Below are positions 1-13,011 of a stretch of DNA of 64,000 nucleotides, in pieces. The first letter of the stretch is position 1. Every line of letters starts with the position of its first letter. The position numbers and the translations under genes are program-made. Source of the stretch: Rhizophagus clarus (lineage: Eukaryota; Glomeromycota; Glomeromycetes; Glomerales; Glomeraceae); contig BLAL01000197.1 in NCBI GenBank assembly GCA_015698045.1, forward strand, positions 124,001-188,000. Direction: 5' to 3'. The notes under the pieces were generated by a model that worked only from the letters and a program-made list of their open reading frames with translations, was not told where the DNA came from and searched no databases.

Positions 1-6
1 GTTTAT

Positions 7-1336
7 ATGGATGATTTAGAAAAAAGGAAAAAAGCATACGGAATATGTGGAGAATGTAAAAAACCCGGTACAGGAGAAGAATGGTGTCAACCTTGTAATG
101 CCAAAAAATTTGAGGATAACTTTAAAAATTGGACCAGTGGAAATAAAGATATTGATGAATTGATACAACAATCACAAATTAATGCGATACATTATAAACG
201 ATGTATTGAATGGATCCCTTTTGAAAAATTTCAGGATGTAACTTACATTACTAGAGGAGGTTTGGGTAAAATTTTTTCAGCTCAATGGCCTGAAGGTTAT
301 ATCGAATCATGGGATATCGAAAATGAAAGATGGGAACGATGGGCAAATGTCACAGTAGCATTAAAAAGTTTAGACGATTCTTCTGATATGAGTGCTGAAT
401 TCGTAAATGAGGTACTTTACTGTTATATCAATGTTGTATCAATGTTGACGTTTTAAATTATTTTTTTACATTTAATAATAACTTAATTTATATTTTAGAT
501 AAAATCTCACCTTCAAATTCATCTCTGGGATATTATCCAATGTTATGGAATTACACAAGATCCCGAAACTAAAGATTTTATGATGGTCTTAAAATATTGT
601 AAAGACGGAAACTTGAGAGAATTTTTGAAAAAATCCGGTAAAAACATGGATTACGGAGACAAAATCGGATTTTTATCGGAAATTATAAGAGGTCTTATAG
701 ACATTCATCATGCTGAAAAAGTTCATAAGGATTTACATTCAGGAAATATATTATTTAATAAAGCTCCATATATTAGTGATTTGGGAATGTGTCAACCAGC
801 AAATAATGAAAAGCAATCAGATAAACGAGAAGGAGTTTATGGAGTATTGCCTTATATGGCTCCAGAAGTTTTATGTGGACGTCCGTATACCAAAGCAGCT
901 GATATTTATTCATTTGGGATAGTTATGAATGAATTTATTTCAGAAGAAACTCCTTACGAAAGTGAAGCTCACAATCATATGTTGGCCGTACAAATTTGTA
1001 AAGGGCTTAGACCAGAAATCTCTAAAGACACGCCAAAATTACTTGCTGATTTAATTACAGAATGCTGGGATGCTGATCCAGAAAATAGACCAACTGCTAA
1101 AGAAGTTCATCATTTATTAAAGAAGATGAATAGAGCAAAATTCAAGGAGAAAAGCGAAATTTATAAACAAATAAAAGAATGCGAAGAAGTTAGAAAGAAA
1201 AAATTATCGAATGAAATACCTAAAATCGTTCAATCACATCCACATGCGGTTTATACTAGTAGATATTTAAATTTTAAGAACCTTCCAAAACCAATAAATT
1301 CAAATTTATCATTATCAAAATCAGGTATTTTTTTTC

Positions 1337-1367
<31 letters not shown>

Positions 1368-1567
1368 CTATTGTATTAATGTACTTACTGTTCTATTACG
1401 TAATTTTAAAGCTATTGTATTGAGATCAGCAGATGTGAGGGAAGAACCAGGTAAGCTTATTATTGATTTTCATTCACAATTTTTTTTACGATTGTTTTTT
1501 TTGACTACATAATTACTTTATTTATATTATAGTTTCTGAATGTGTTGATTGTGGAATCCACAGGTGA
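7..1567 (+). CDS. Protein kinase of the expanded Rhizophagus TKL-like family, 4 exons
   Basis: Predicted 427-residue cytosolic protein kinase. Proposed exons are 7-411, 499-1324, 1433-1450 and 1533-1567, and all phases agree. An N-terminal Cys-rich segment (CGECKKPGTG, EWCQPC) precedes the kinase domain. The glycine loop is GGLGKIF and the ATP lysine lies in VALKSL. The catalytic loop is HKDLHSGN (HRD changed to HKD), the DFG motif reads DLG, and the activation segment ends in YMAPEVL. The tail contains LNFKNLPKP and, after splicing, ECVDCGIHR, which resemble tails I associate with Rhizophagus kinases. HKD and DLG are unusual for an active kinase, so activity is not assured. Exon 3 is only 18 nt and is less certain than exons 1 and 2; intron 2 contains a long T-run followed by an A-run. 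The start at 7 fits full-length relatives, but an upstream exon outside the window cannot be excluded. Confidence 0.82.
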
Positions 1568-2754
1568 GAAAGAAACAGAAATTTCTAGTTGAAAAGCTTC
1601 TGAAACTCATTAAACTGACTTGACTTTATTATATTCTATTTTCACAAACCAGTTCCAATAGGAATAAAATTCAAAGTAGTAATAAAATTCATAGTAGTAT
1701 CAAATTTCTATTATAAAAATAATTTTTCTTTATATATTTTGTTATATAAACATATTTTGTTATATAAACTATTGTACTCATTTGTATCATAATTATACAT
1801 GTTATACAGTATGCACAAAATGTACATTATTTATATAAAAATTAAAAATTCTGTATTGTGCGTTACGAAATAATCAGACTTTACCACAAGTTTATAGGAT
1901 TTGTTAAAAAAACTTTATCACCAAAAATTTGAACGGTAAAAACCGACCTTCAAAAAATAATGGCTGATATTTCTATTATTATTAGAAATTTCACCCATTT
2001 TATAGAAAACATGAAATATATTAGTAATATTTGAATAAAACATAATAAATAAATTTATTTTCTTTGATAACAATTAAATGGATGTTTTGGCAAATTGTGT
2101 ACTCTATGCATAGTGCAACGTAGTATAATGCTTTCGTTATTATAATTTTTTTTTCGTGCCATGACCAGGAAAGTAAATTTATTTTACTAGTTTCGGAGAA
2201 TCCAAAACCTCATTCAGAAATTAATAAAATTGTATTTCTGTAGTTTTTCATTCGAAATTTTGCTATTCTGGAATAATATTAAATTTTATCGAAATTATTG
2301 AGATAAAAGTTGCCGGGCTTAATGAAGTATTAACTTATTTAATTCTGAAGTTCGTTTAATGTAACTGCACTACATGTAACGAAAACAGTTTTTATTTTCC
2401 AATGATAATAAAAATTCTTTTTTATTTTATTTTATTTATTTTATTTTTTTTTTTTTAACGATCGCGTGTATAAGAATAAAAATCCTAATAGACTACTATA
2501 AATAATCTAAATAATAATTTGTGTTAAAACCTGACCAGAGTGTAATGATATTCATTTTCCTCTACTTCAACTTTTCTTATTTTTGTATTTGGCATTCTCT
2601 TTCATAACCTGACATCTCATGCTATGAACAAAAACGTTCTTAAATAGTACCCACGAAACTCTTGATCTCGTGATTTGATATGATGTCATATATGTAATTA
2701 TAAAATCGGTTTGTCGATCTATTTGATCATCTTTTTTACGCAATTTTATTTAGA
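1568..2754. other. Intergenic, AT-rich
   Basis: About 1.2 kb between the kinase and gatB. It holds T-runs and low-complexity AT sequence. I see no ORF or RNA gene here. The stretch next to 2755 presumably holds the gatB promoter, but I see no clear TATA box. Confidence 0.5.
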
Positions 2755-3067
2755 ATGTGTAGTTTTTTCAAAATTGCTTCAACTTCCAACTCTTATAATA
2801 ATGTTTTAAAATCTTTACGATACAACATAATTTATATAAAAAAATTTTCTACCCACAATCTATATCAAAAAAAATGGGAAGCGATTATTGGATTAGAAAT
2901 TCACGCTCAAATAAATTCAAAGAAAAAATTATTTTCTAGTAGGTGATTTTTATAAAAAAAAATTTTATTTTATTTTATTTTATTTTTTTTTTTTTTAAAA
3001 AAAAATTAATTTAGATGTTTTAATATTTTTTATTACTGGTAAAATATATTTAACAAAAATTTCACAA

Positions 3068-3103
<36 letters not shown>

Positions 3104-5111
3104 TCAGAATCATCCACATCTTTTAATGAACCCGTTAATACAAATGTATCAGTCATTGATGCTGCTTTTCCAGGCACTATCCCGGTAATTCTTGGATCGA
3201 TATAAATTTTAATTTAGTATAAATTAATTTGAAAATATTTATAATTAACGAAATTTCTTTCTTTTTGTTAAGCGCATAAATTCAAAGTGTGTTCAACTTA
3301 CAGTCGCAACATCTTTGGCATTAAATGGGAATGTTCAGCCTGTTTCATTCTTTGATAGGAAACATTATTTTTATCCAGATTTACCAGCTGGATATCAGAT
3401 AACACAACATTATGGTAAGATTATGTGTATCATGGTAGATTAAACACCAAATATTTAACTCTTTATATCTTTAGCTCCAATATCCCTTGGTGGAAAAATA
3501 ACTTTATCACCTTTAGATGGACTTGATTATGAAACAGATGTTAAAATAAAACAAATTCAAATTGAGCAGGTGATGTCAAAATATTAGAATTAAAAAAATA
3601 TATATATATATTAATTATTATTTTAATAGGATACAGGAAAAAGTATACATGATATAAAACCTGGAATTGCTTTAATAGATTTAAATCGTTCTGGTACTGG
3701 GTTAATGGAAATCGTAACAGAACCTGATATAAGAACATCAAAAGAAGCAGGTCTAACTGTTCGTAAATTGCAGACATTACTTAGAACTTTAGGATCCTCA
3801 AATGGAAATATGGAAGAAGTTAGTGTATAGATTTCTCGTCAAATTTATAACTTTGTTAATTTAATTTTGTTTTAGGGATCACTACGATGCGATGTAAATG
3901 TGTCTGTACATGAAGTAGGAACCCCTTTTGGTACAAGATGTGAAATCAAAAATTTGAATAGTATAAAATTCTTGATGTCAGCTATTGGTAACTAATTCAA
4001 ACTTTACCAAACATTCAATCAATTATAAGATCAAATGTTTTACTTTAAATACGTTATTAACAATAGATGTAGAAATTGAACGTCAAATAGCCGAATTGGA
4101 AAAGGGACATTCTATTATGCAAGAAACTAGAGGATATGATGTCGCCGCTAATCAAACATTTAGATTAAGAACTAAAGAAACTTTAACTGATTATAGGTAC
4201 ATGCCTGAACCAGATATACCTTCATTAATAATTACTAAGGTATATTATAACTTATGTTTTTCAAGTCTATTAATATCATTAAATAATTAAAATATAATAT
4301 TTTAGGATTATCTTAAACGCATCCATAATAAATTGCCAGAATTACCTGATGATCGTAAAAAAAGATTAATGAATCAATATAATATTTCATTGCGTGATGT
4401 TACGTCACTAATGCATGAAGATGGTGGTGTTGAATATTTTGAAGAAGTAAGTAAGATACCTTTATTTATTATTTGATTTTATGTAAAATTTTTTAATTAT
4501 TTGTTGTAATATTTATAGATAGCAAAAAATCGAAATCCTCATCATGTCGTAAATTTGATTATACATGATTTATATGGTCTTTTAAATACTAATAATATTA
4601 AATTCAATCATAATCCTGTAACAACACAACAATTAGGTTCTATAATAGATTCTATTAAAATGGGTGATATTACAGGTATTTTTGAGCATGAAATTAAATA
4701 TTTAGGTTTTTAAGTAAAACATTAAATATTAATTCTTTACTCTATATAAATAGCCAAGGTAGGAAGAAAGATTCTCACTCTAATGGTTATGGGCGATAAC
4801 CGTCTAAGTTCTGATATTATACAAGAAAAGGGATGGAAACAATTAACAAATACTGATGAATTAGAAATAATTTGTAAAGATATCTTATCACGAAATCCCA
4901 AACAGGTTAATCAGTAATTAATTTCTTCATTTCTTCTTATTTATTTGATTTGATTAATAACGTAATATTCATTATAACTTATTAGGTACAACAATATAAG
5001 CAAGGAAATAAAAATCTATTTAGTTGGTTTGTAGGGCAAGTTATGAGAGAAACCAAAAGTAGTGCGAATCCTAAATTAGTGAATGATATTTTGACGAAAT
5101 ATTTAAATTAA
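2755..5111 (+). CDS. GATB: Mitochondrial glutamyl-tRNA(Gln) amidotransferase subunit B, 11 exons
   Basis: Subunit B of the GatCAB/GatFAB complex, which converts Glu-tRNA(Gln) to Gln-tRNA(Gln) in mitochondria (PET112 in yeast). Exons: 2755-2938, 3108-3184, 3273-3414, 3475-3569, 3630-3818, 3876-3987, 4067-4239, 4306-4446, 4519-4675, 4754-4905 and 4986-5111. They sum to 1548 nt (515 residues), in the expected range for the family. Visible motifs are [16 protein letters not shown] near the N-terminus, [25 protein letters not shown] (the GatB signature), [33 protein letters not shown], and a C-terminal YqeY-like tail [20 protein letters not shown]. The N-terminus is rich in Ser, Lys and Arg, as in a mitochondrial presequence. 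Intron 1 contains two T-run/A-run tracts. I used donor GTAGGT at 2939 because the alternative at 2943 breaks the frame. All key motifs are present and I see no break. Confidence 0.93.
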
Positions 5112-5598
5112 TTAAATTTTTAATTATAGTTTTTTTTTTTTTTTAAAAAAAAAAAATGAATCATTGTTTTCGTTAATATAAAATGTATTATAATAAAGTA
5201 ATACGAAAATAACGGAATCTTTATTTCACGTGAATTCACTCAATTGCTGAAAAATATGTAAGATTGGTTATATAGTTTAAAATATGAATCAATGAACATT
5301 TTTATTTATATTTATTTACACATTATTTGTTAATTTACAATAGCTAAATTAAATTATGTGATCATCACGTAAGATTAAGAAATTTTAATTCATAAATCTA
5401 TATTAAATAAAAAATTTTAATATTCTAAGTTGTTAGACCCGAAAATTCTGAAATGTATGATGATTGTCACCTGCATAATAAAACTAGTGTGCAATAGGCA
5501 TGGACGTCAACCTTTTGAAATTTGCAAGATATCCGGTACGCTTCATTTGCTAAAAAATTAGATACTATGAAAACAATAACTTCTACTAATACCTTGGT
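5112..5598. other. Intergenic, with T/A homopolymer tract
   Basis: The gatB 3' flank. A T-run followed by an A-run lies at about 5131-5156, just after the stop codon. I see no gene in the rest. Confidence 0.5.
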
Positions 5599-6320
5599 CG
5601 ATATAGTGGAATTATGACGATAATGTTGTGGAAAGAATTTGTGCTGAAGGAAAAGTATACAGAGGAAGTTTACTTATTAAGGGTAAAAGTTTCTACAGTC
5701 GCTCGTATCGATGACATAGTTCTTCATGAATTATGTTATTTTCATAATTTAAGTATATTAAGCCAGAAGTTTTACATGGAGAATACGCAGACCTTTTTTT
5801 AGTTATAATGATATGCCTTCTTTATAAATTTTATAAATATTCATTGCTATAAACAAAGCAAGAATTCAAAGTTGTTTGTCCTTTTGTTGATAATGTTTTA
5901 ACAGATGAGCTCGAAATTCGTTTACATTTTTTTTTTTTTAACTCTCCACTCAGCAATAAAGTGCGTAAATATCGTAATTTAAATCTAACAAATTTAATAA
6001 AAAAAACTCACTTTACTTGATTCACAGCTACATTATGTTGAAGTCAAGTTTAGAAACATTGATATTCACCGAAGAAGACTCGTCGTCATAAAATGGTTTT
6101 TCACCAGGTAAAATATTCTAATTTAACCGATTGTGTATACTGTTAATATTAAAAACAAATAACCGTAACATCCTTTAATCCTTATTCCGCAGAATCTCTT
6201 ACAACCTGAGATGAAAATAAAATCTACCACGAAATGGTCCAACGGTTGGACCGACACGATGCTGAACGAGCAGCTAAAATATCGTGGCTCAGTGATGACA
6301 TACTGTAATATGATAATTTG
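5599..6320 (+). pseudogene. Possible gene relic or uncharacterised small multi-exon gene
   Basis: Several short stretches read like protein although no long ORF exists. At 5607-5714 the frame gives a segment containing DNVVERICAEGKVYRGSL and ending in a stop. At about 5865-5930 it gives FKVVCPFVDNVLTDELEIRLH-like sequence. After a CAG acceptor near 6029 it gives HYVEVKFRNIDIHRRRLVV followed by a GTAAAA donor near 6107. After a second CAG near 6191 two frames are open (NLLQPEMKIKSTTKW or YHEMVQRLDRHDAERAAKIS). I do not recognise a family. Spacing and acceptor-like sites suggest the exons of a decayed or unannotated gene; chance composition cannot be excluded. Confidence 0.22.
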
Positions 6321-7501
6321 AATGGTCCAAAAGTCAAAACAACAATACAACACTAGCCCAATAGGAACCCAATCCTAGCAATGCGAACAACACCGGGCAC
6401 TTTCACTAACTCATATTAATGTATAATAGGCCAAGCGAAAACATATTATGTCACCATGCATTAGGGTAATAAATACATTCAAAAAAACATTAATTTTTGA
6501 ATTGAAACCTAAAATCCTACTTTATAAATAATCGGATGTTCATAAAAATCAGATGTTCAAATAGGTTTTCAAATTTATTCTTTAACTTAATTGAATTTCT
6601 GACTAATAGTTTACGTATTATATTGATTGGACTCCAGTAAATCGTATGATGATCAACACGGTAATTGTCCAGATTCTCTTAATGTTTGTTTTTTTTTTTA
6701 AGGAAAATTACAATTTTGAAAATTTTAATAAAGAGCTAAAAAAGTTAGTTTCATAATTATTATTCTCTTTCCTTTATAAATCTATTTTTGTCAATATCCG
6801 GTTTCATGTCATCTTCAATTTCAGCAGAACATTTCAATTTTATCACCAAAAAAAAAAAAAAATTGCTGCGTCGCTGTTTTATATTATCCGTTATGTATCC
6901 AAAAATATGTGCTCTTAATTAAACATCAAATTTGAATCCATTTTTCAACTTATTCTCTAATAATTTGTATTTACCAGAAATTATATAGTTGATACAATAG
7001 ATTTTCGAATATTAGAAAAATTAGAACGATGTTATGAGTAAAACATACCTGTCAAGCCTGGATCGAACAATTCAAATGAATAAATGTAAAGGCCATATAT
7101 ATAACCCGGGAGAAATTTAAAATCTAATAATTAAATTTGTATTATAATAATCCATCGCAAATAAATATTATAATTAAAAAATTTATAGTGTGTTAAATTT
7201 CTGTGATAAAATTGAGTAATTTATAAAACTCGTGAAACCTAGTGAATTCTAAATTAATAAGCCATCTGCTTAAAAAAGCAGAAACTTTTGTGCAATGTTT
7301 TTCCATAAGTAAAAATCCGGAGGGATCGACATACACAATTTTGCCCGATTCTTGATTATATAAATCTGACTTATTTGCAATAAATTCTTTTCCAAAAATT
7401 ATACTATATTTTTTTTTATTAACAACACCAACACTTTCGCGAAGACTTTATAGACCAAACGACCTCATTCCGAATCTATTTATATAGAAAATAAAGAAAA
7501 C
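6321..7501. other. Intergenic, AT-rich
   Basis: Upstream region of the channel gene. It consists of AT-rich sequence with A-runs (for example near 6846-6861). I see no gene. Confidence 0.5.
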
Positions 7502-10299
7502 ATGAACTCAACCAACATGAATTCAACCGAATGTTCAGAAGATTTAGAACGTGGGTATCAAACATATGAAGAAAAAATTACTTATGTAGCTATTAGCCCA
7601 GACGGTTCGATCGTAGCAACGTTTAATCCATGTAAGTTATAATATTAGCATATCTAGTATTTTTATATTAAAGTTAGAAAGTAAATTGTTAACTTTCTCT
7701 AACGTATTGTAACGTATTTTTCTCAGTTGGCCCTTTTATAACGATTACAAAGGTGGCAACAAACGATAAAACAAAAATACGTTTTGATAAGAAAAAGTAT
7801 TTTGGAAAGAAACCACCTAATGTTCTTGGGTGGTCTTTAGCAGTTTCAGATATCATTAATAACGACATTGGCTTAGTTGCAATTTCTTGTATTACTGACA
7901 AAGATATGAATCTAAAAGAAGTTAATGAAATTAATAAATACCAATTAGTATTGATTATAATAAAACGGTACATTGATCAAATTAGAAATTTTTCTAATCG
8001 TATAACATATCTGCTCAAAAAGAATACTAGGATTCTTTTCATCCTTTTCCTTATTATTTCTCCTCTCTTGTTCTTTTTTTATTTTATTCTTCTTTTTCTC
8101 AGTCGAGTTATTCTCCTTACCTATCTAAACCTATTTTTTAATTCTTGTCCATTCATCTTTTATTTCTTTTCCCCTTCTTATATTGACAAAGATCATGATA
8201 GACAATTTCGATTAACTTTTGTTTCTAGCGAAGGAATAACAAAGCTTTTCAAATTTTCATTTAAAAATAGTAACGTAGATGTTATTGTTACGAATAATGA
8301 TGATACTCCTATATATAAGTATAATCTTGGTGGTGTTGTTGGTTTTTTAAAAAATTCAAAAAATTCTAAAAATCATTCAAATAGTGTAACTCTTGTCTGC
8401 ATGAATTGCCTCAAAATGCAAAAAATAAGTATTGAATTAAATAGATTAGATACAAATGTTGTTGTACTTAAAGAAGATGATTATATATTACCTGCAAATT
8501 TATTTAAAGAATTAGAAAACATTGGTTGTGCAAAATATAATTGGAAATATCTTTTGAAATCTAGATATCGGGAATTTTTAATGGTTGACACAAGCGATTA
8601 TCAACAAATACAAAGTATTGAAATATATGATATTAATACTTCACAATTAGTAAATATTTTTTACAGAAATCGTAGAGGGGAAGATTCTTTAATTTCAAGA
8701 AACAATGAACCTGGAATTTTTACAGTATCAACTGATTCAAGATTATTTGCTTATTCTTATGGTGATAATATTATTGCAATTTACTTAATGGAAAGTGGCC
8801 TTGAAGTTGTCTCGAAAAAATTTGAAAATATTTATAAAATTAAATTTTTAGAATTTATTGAAGATAATAAAAAATTATTCATTATTGAAGAAGATAAAGA
8901 AAGTGACGTGAAATTTCATATTTGGTTTATATCAGGATGTTTAAATAATTATTTTCCCATTTCTAAAGAAGATATTAAATTATCAGATGATGAAATTACT
9001 AATTTATTGAAATATGATGAAAATTATCATAGTTTAACAAAGGCAAATGGCAAAATAGTTACTCTTACTGACAATGATGAAAAGGATTATGAAGGTCAAT
9101 TTAAGGTTCTACCAGAAATAAAAATAAAAAGGAATACCTTTGGAGAAAATCATGTCGTGAATAATGAGCATGAGTATAATTCACACGATTTAGAACCATG
9201 GAATGATAATGTAAAACCTATTAGCGGCGAATTTCTTAATAATAATAAGAGCATTCTTCTTTTAATTGGTCAAAATAGTATTCAAGTCTGGAAATCTAAA
9301 TCCCAGGATTTTGAAACCTTTGAAGATTTTAATAATTTTGAAAATTCGAACCTTGTTTATATTTTAATAAGTGACGATATTGAACATGAGACAATAAATA
9401 AATTTCAAATTGAAGATAACATGACTACTATTATAACTCACGCGTGTAAATCACTTGCTTATTTACATAAACACACTGATAGTATTAATTCTAAAGAAAA
9501 CAATCAAAAATATGTTAGCGGAATCATAAATATTATTAAGGACTTTATTAAAAATTATCCTGATAATTGGAAACTCATGGAAGTTCAATATCCTTTAATG
9601 GCATATTTAATTTATTCACGTTCATTTTCTTTAATTAAGCATATTCTTTTTGGAAATGCTGAAAAGTTACATAGACCTCAAATTAAATATAGTTCTTACC
9701 CATTTTATGATGATTTGAAATTATATGAAGATTTAGGAATAGCAGATAACAATTTAAGAACATCTAATGACTTGGAATTGGCTTTGAAATTCTGTCAAGG
9801 TTGGCGTTTTCTTTATTTATTATCATCATTTAATATGTTTTGATCCTAAATATTTATAATCTATAGGTCAAGATGCTGTTATGTTGGCATATCTATTAGA
9901 ATATTATTCTGAAAATTCCATGGATCATATTGGTTGGATGATTAATGTTACAAAAATCCTTCCAGAATTATCTGAACACGATTATGGTATGTGTTTATTA
10001 TTATCTAATTGAATTATTTTTGTTATTCTAATTTTTTGACAAAGAAATATAATTATTATTCAATAGCAAATTACGTGGAATTATTATATTATAAACCTTG
10101 TTTCGGAAAAATGAAATATAATCTTCCAAATAAAACTTTTGACACACTATCTTTTAGTCAAGATACGTTAGACGTATATATACCACTTACTCAGCTTATA
10201 TCAACGGATTATTCGACTATTTTGAAATATATGAAATACAAAAAAATGAGGTAATTATTATTTCAACTAGATAATCCATCACGCTAAACTTATTACTGA

Positions 10300-10335
<36 letters not shown>

Positions 10336-11877
10336 CACAGAGACGATTTGTTACCTGAGATCTGTATGGCTCCACTTCCAAACTTTACAAGCTATAATTC
10401 AAAAATAAAAGATAAATCTGTTGAAGAAGAAATATTTAGAAAATTAATTAGAAAATTGGCAATTTCTTTTTGGTGGATAAAAGTATTATTTCCCCCTAGT
10501 TATAAAGGTCGAGATAATAAAAATTTTAGTCCATTTCTCCAGATTAAGAAAAATAAGGGTGCATTTTATAATATTCCGGCTATGGAAGCTGTTATAAATT
10601 CGAGATGGAGACAAACAAAAAATTATTGTATGATACCTTTAATTTTTTATTTTTTATTTTTATCTCTATTTTCTATTCTTTCTTGGTTTTACTTAAAAGA
10701 TTTTGATAGCAATAAGAAATATCGTTTAATTATGGTCGCAATATTTTATTATTCTGGAATATATCTGTTGATAATTGAGATTAAGCAAATGGTGAAATAC
10801 AAAGGCAAATATTTTACTATATTTAATATATTTGACCTTTGTAGTATCATTTTGGGTATAATTATATTTTCTTTAATATTATCAAACACGCTTATTAAAG
10901 TTAATGGGATCGATGACGAATTGTTGATTTTTGCAACTTCAGTTACTGCTTTAATACTTTGGATTGAAATGGTACGTTTATTGTATTTTTTTTTTATGTA
11001 CAAATTTAAATTTAAATTGATCCTTATATTAATTAATTTATTTTTATTTTATTTCTCAAGTTATTATGTTTACGATTATTTTCTGGAATAGCGATAAATA
11101 TATATATTTTTGGAAGTATTTTAGAAAAAGTTTTACCATTTTTTACATTTATGTTCATTTTAATAATTGGATTCGGACATTCAATGTAACTATTAAAAAT
11201 TTTCTATATATTATTTATATCAAGTTTTTTTTTTTAAAAAAAAAAAAAAAATATTTTTCTATATTATGTATAATAGGTTTATTCTTTTCGGATTTCCATC
11301 GCTTATTAATTTACATTCGTCAGCTTCGGGGAATGATCCTTTTGATACACCATTAGATGCTATACTTTCCACATATAATTGGAGCACAATTGATTTTAGT
11401 GCTTATGGTTATTGGCCATTAAAATTATTTGCATTCATAGCAAGTATTATTTTAGTACTTGTTTTATTAAATATGATCATTGCGTTGATGAAGTAAGTAA
11501 TATAATTTTATTATTATTAAATACATATTTATGGCTGTTTACTTAACTTTTAAAAATTCTATTTTAGTGACACATTTAATAAGGCTAAAGAAGATGGTAA
11601 AATTGGATTATTAATATATAGATCAGATCTTATTAATGATTACGAAAGGCTTAATAATCCTTTCTTTAGCGAATCATTATCTAATAATTCACCATATATT
11701 TGTTATTATCGAGATCCTGAATTGATGAAAAAGTGGATAAAAAGATCTCAAGAACTTAAAGATATAAAATTATATTCATGGTTTAATGAGAACATAGATA
11801 AAGAAAACATAATTTATGATGACGCCCAAATTACGGCTTGGTATAAACTTATTTCGGGTAATGAAAACCAAGATTAA
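7502..11877 (+). CDS. TRP-like ion-channel protein with N-terminal beta-propeller-like region, 8 or 9 exons
   Basis: Predicted 1262-residue membrane protein. Exons: 7502-7631, 7727-9799, 9867-9986, 10067-10250, 10341-10971, 11061-11185, 11277-11492 and 11568-11877; phases agree throughout. The N-terminal ~600 residues hold WD40-like strands (TYVAISPDGSIVATF, FTVSTDSRLFAYSYGDNIIAIY, NKSILLLIGQNSIQVWK). The C-terminal part holds several hydrophobic segments, for example after MEAVINSRWRQTKN, then LVMVAIFYYSGIYLL-like, FTIFNIFDLCSIILG and IASIILVLVLLNMIIALMN; the last resembles the S6 end of TRP and voltage-gated-like channels. The sequence FTFMFILIIGFGHSM followed by a pore-loop-like stretch precedes S6. 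This architecture is one I associate with a large AMF family annotated as ion transport domain protein. The region 7968-8102 is pyrimidine-rich, a multiple of three and ends in CTCAG, so it may be an additional in-frame intron; removing it gives 1217 residues. Substrate and gating are unknown. Confidence 0.8.
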
Positions 11878-12619
11878 CCTGTTTGATTTACATTATTAGT
11901 TTAATTTTTATTTATTTATTATATTTATTTATTATTTATTCTTAATGTACTTTTTGCTTAAAAATATTATTTTAATATTTTAATAAAATTAATAAAATGA
12001 AAAAAAAAAACTTTCGTTAAACGCATTTCATTAGGATTGAAATCGATCCGCGAATCTTTTGTGGTTTTAAACCTTAAATTCAACTTGGTACTAACCCAGC
12101 CCTAGAAATAGTTTTAAGCATTAAAAGGTCGTAAATCTGGCAATGTCTGACTTGGAAATTGTCCAATTTTGATTTGGGATATCCCAAGTCCATAAGCCAT
12201 CAATTTTTGGCGTTCCTTTTAGAGTTTCAGTAGATCGACATGTAATAGCCAATCATATTCATTATTTTTTTTTCGTCCCATTATATTCGTTTCGGATCAT
12301 CGGGATTAAGAATTCTGAATTTCGGATTTTAACGGATCCCGATACAATATCCAGTCACATGATTGTTTTTAAGTTAGGCTTATTTATTATGCGCCATAAT
12401 ACGAAAAAAAAAATACGAAAAACATAATGCTGCTGCTACAGGATTTGTTCTTTATAAGAGATTTAAATCTTTTGTTGATGGAGTACAATATTACTTTACC
12501 ACTATTCCTGGCACGAAGGTTATTGGAATTATTTATTAAAATGGAGCATGTAGTTGTTCGATTAAATGCAATTAATACAAAAGGTTCATTAGATAAATTA
12601 AATTAACGGAAATAATAAT
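11878..12619. other. Intergenic, with a possible coding fragment
   Basis: Mostly AT-rich. A 59-codon ORF lies at 12427-12606 (+), and an overlapping frame near 12430-12538 also reads plausibly (KRFKSFVDGVQYYFTTIPG). I recognise neither, and they may be relics of a transposed gene or chance. Confidence 0.3.
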
Positions 12620-13011
12620 TACAGTCAGCTCACCTTATAACGAATTTTATATTGGAAAATATGGTATATTATCAGATATGGGAAATTTGGGAAAATATGA
12701 TATAATGCGGTATAATTGTGTAATTTTATTATTATGTATAATGTGAAAGGTTTCATGTCGCACGGAATATCTTCGTTATAGTTAAAAAAAAAATTCGTTA
12801 TAAAAATGGTCAGTCTATTAGGATCATACCGATTTTGACGGACTGATATTTTTTGTTAATGGCATGATCTTTTCTAACCAACGCAATATATATTCGGTAT
12901 AACAAGATTCTTTTTATACAGTATATTAAAGTCGGCATCATACTGAAGATCCGCTATATTTAAAAATTCGTTATATCATACCACAATTCGTTATAATGTG
13001 AGCTGACTGTA
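12620..13011. mobile_element. Tc1/mariner-type MITE, 388 bp, with TA target-site duplications
   Basis: The element spans 12622-13009 and is bordered by TA dinucleotides at 12620-12621 and 13010-13011. The termini are inverted repeats. The left end starts CAGTCAGCTCACCTTATAAC. The right end, read on the opposite strand, starts CAGTCAGCTCACATTATAAC, so 19 of the first 20 bases match and the match continues through CGAATT. Several internal copies of TTCGTTATA extend the terminal motif inwards (near 12771, 12793, 12966 and 12986). There is no transposase ORF, so this is a non-autonomous element. TA duplication and CAG-type ends are typical of the Tc1/mariner superfamily; the parent element is not in the window. 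Confidence 0.85.

Noticed and set aside
12427-12606. 59-codon ORF beginning MLLLQDLFFIRDLN
   Set aside because: An overlapping frame is equally plausible and neither is recognisable. I mention it only as a possible relic.
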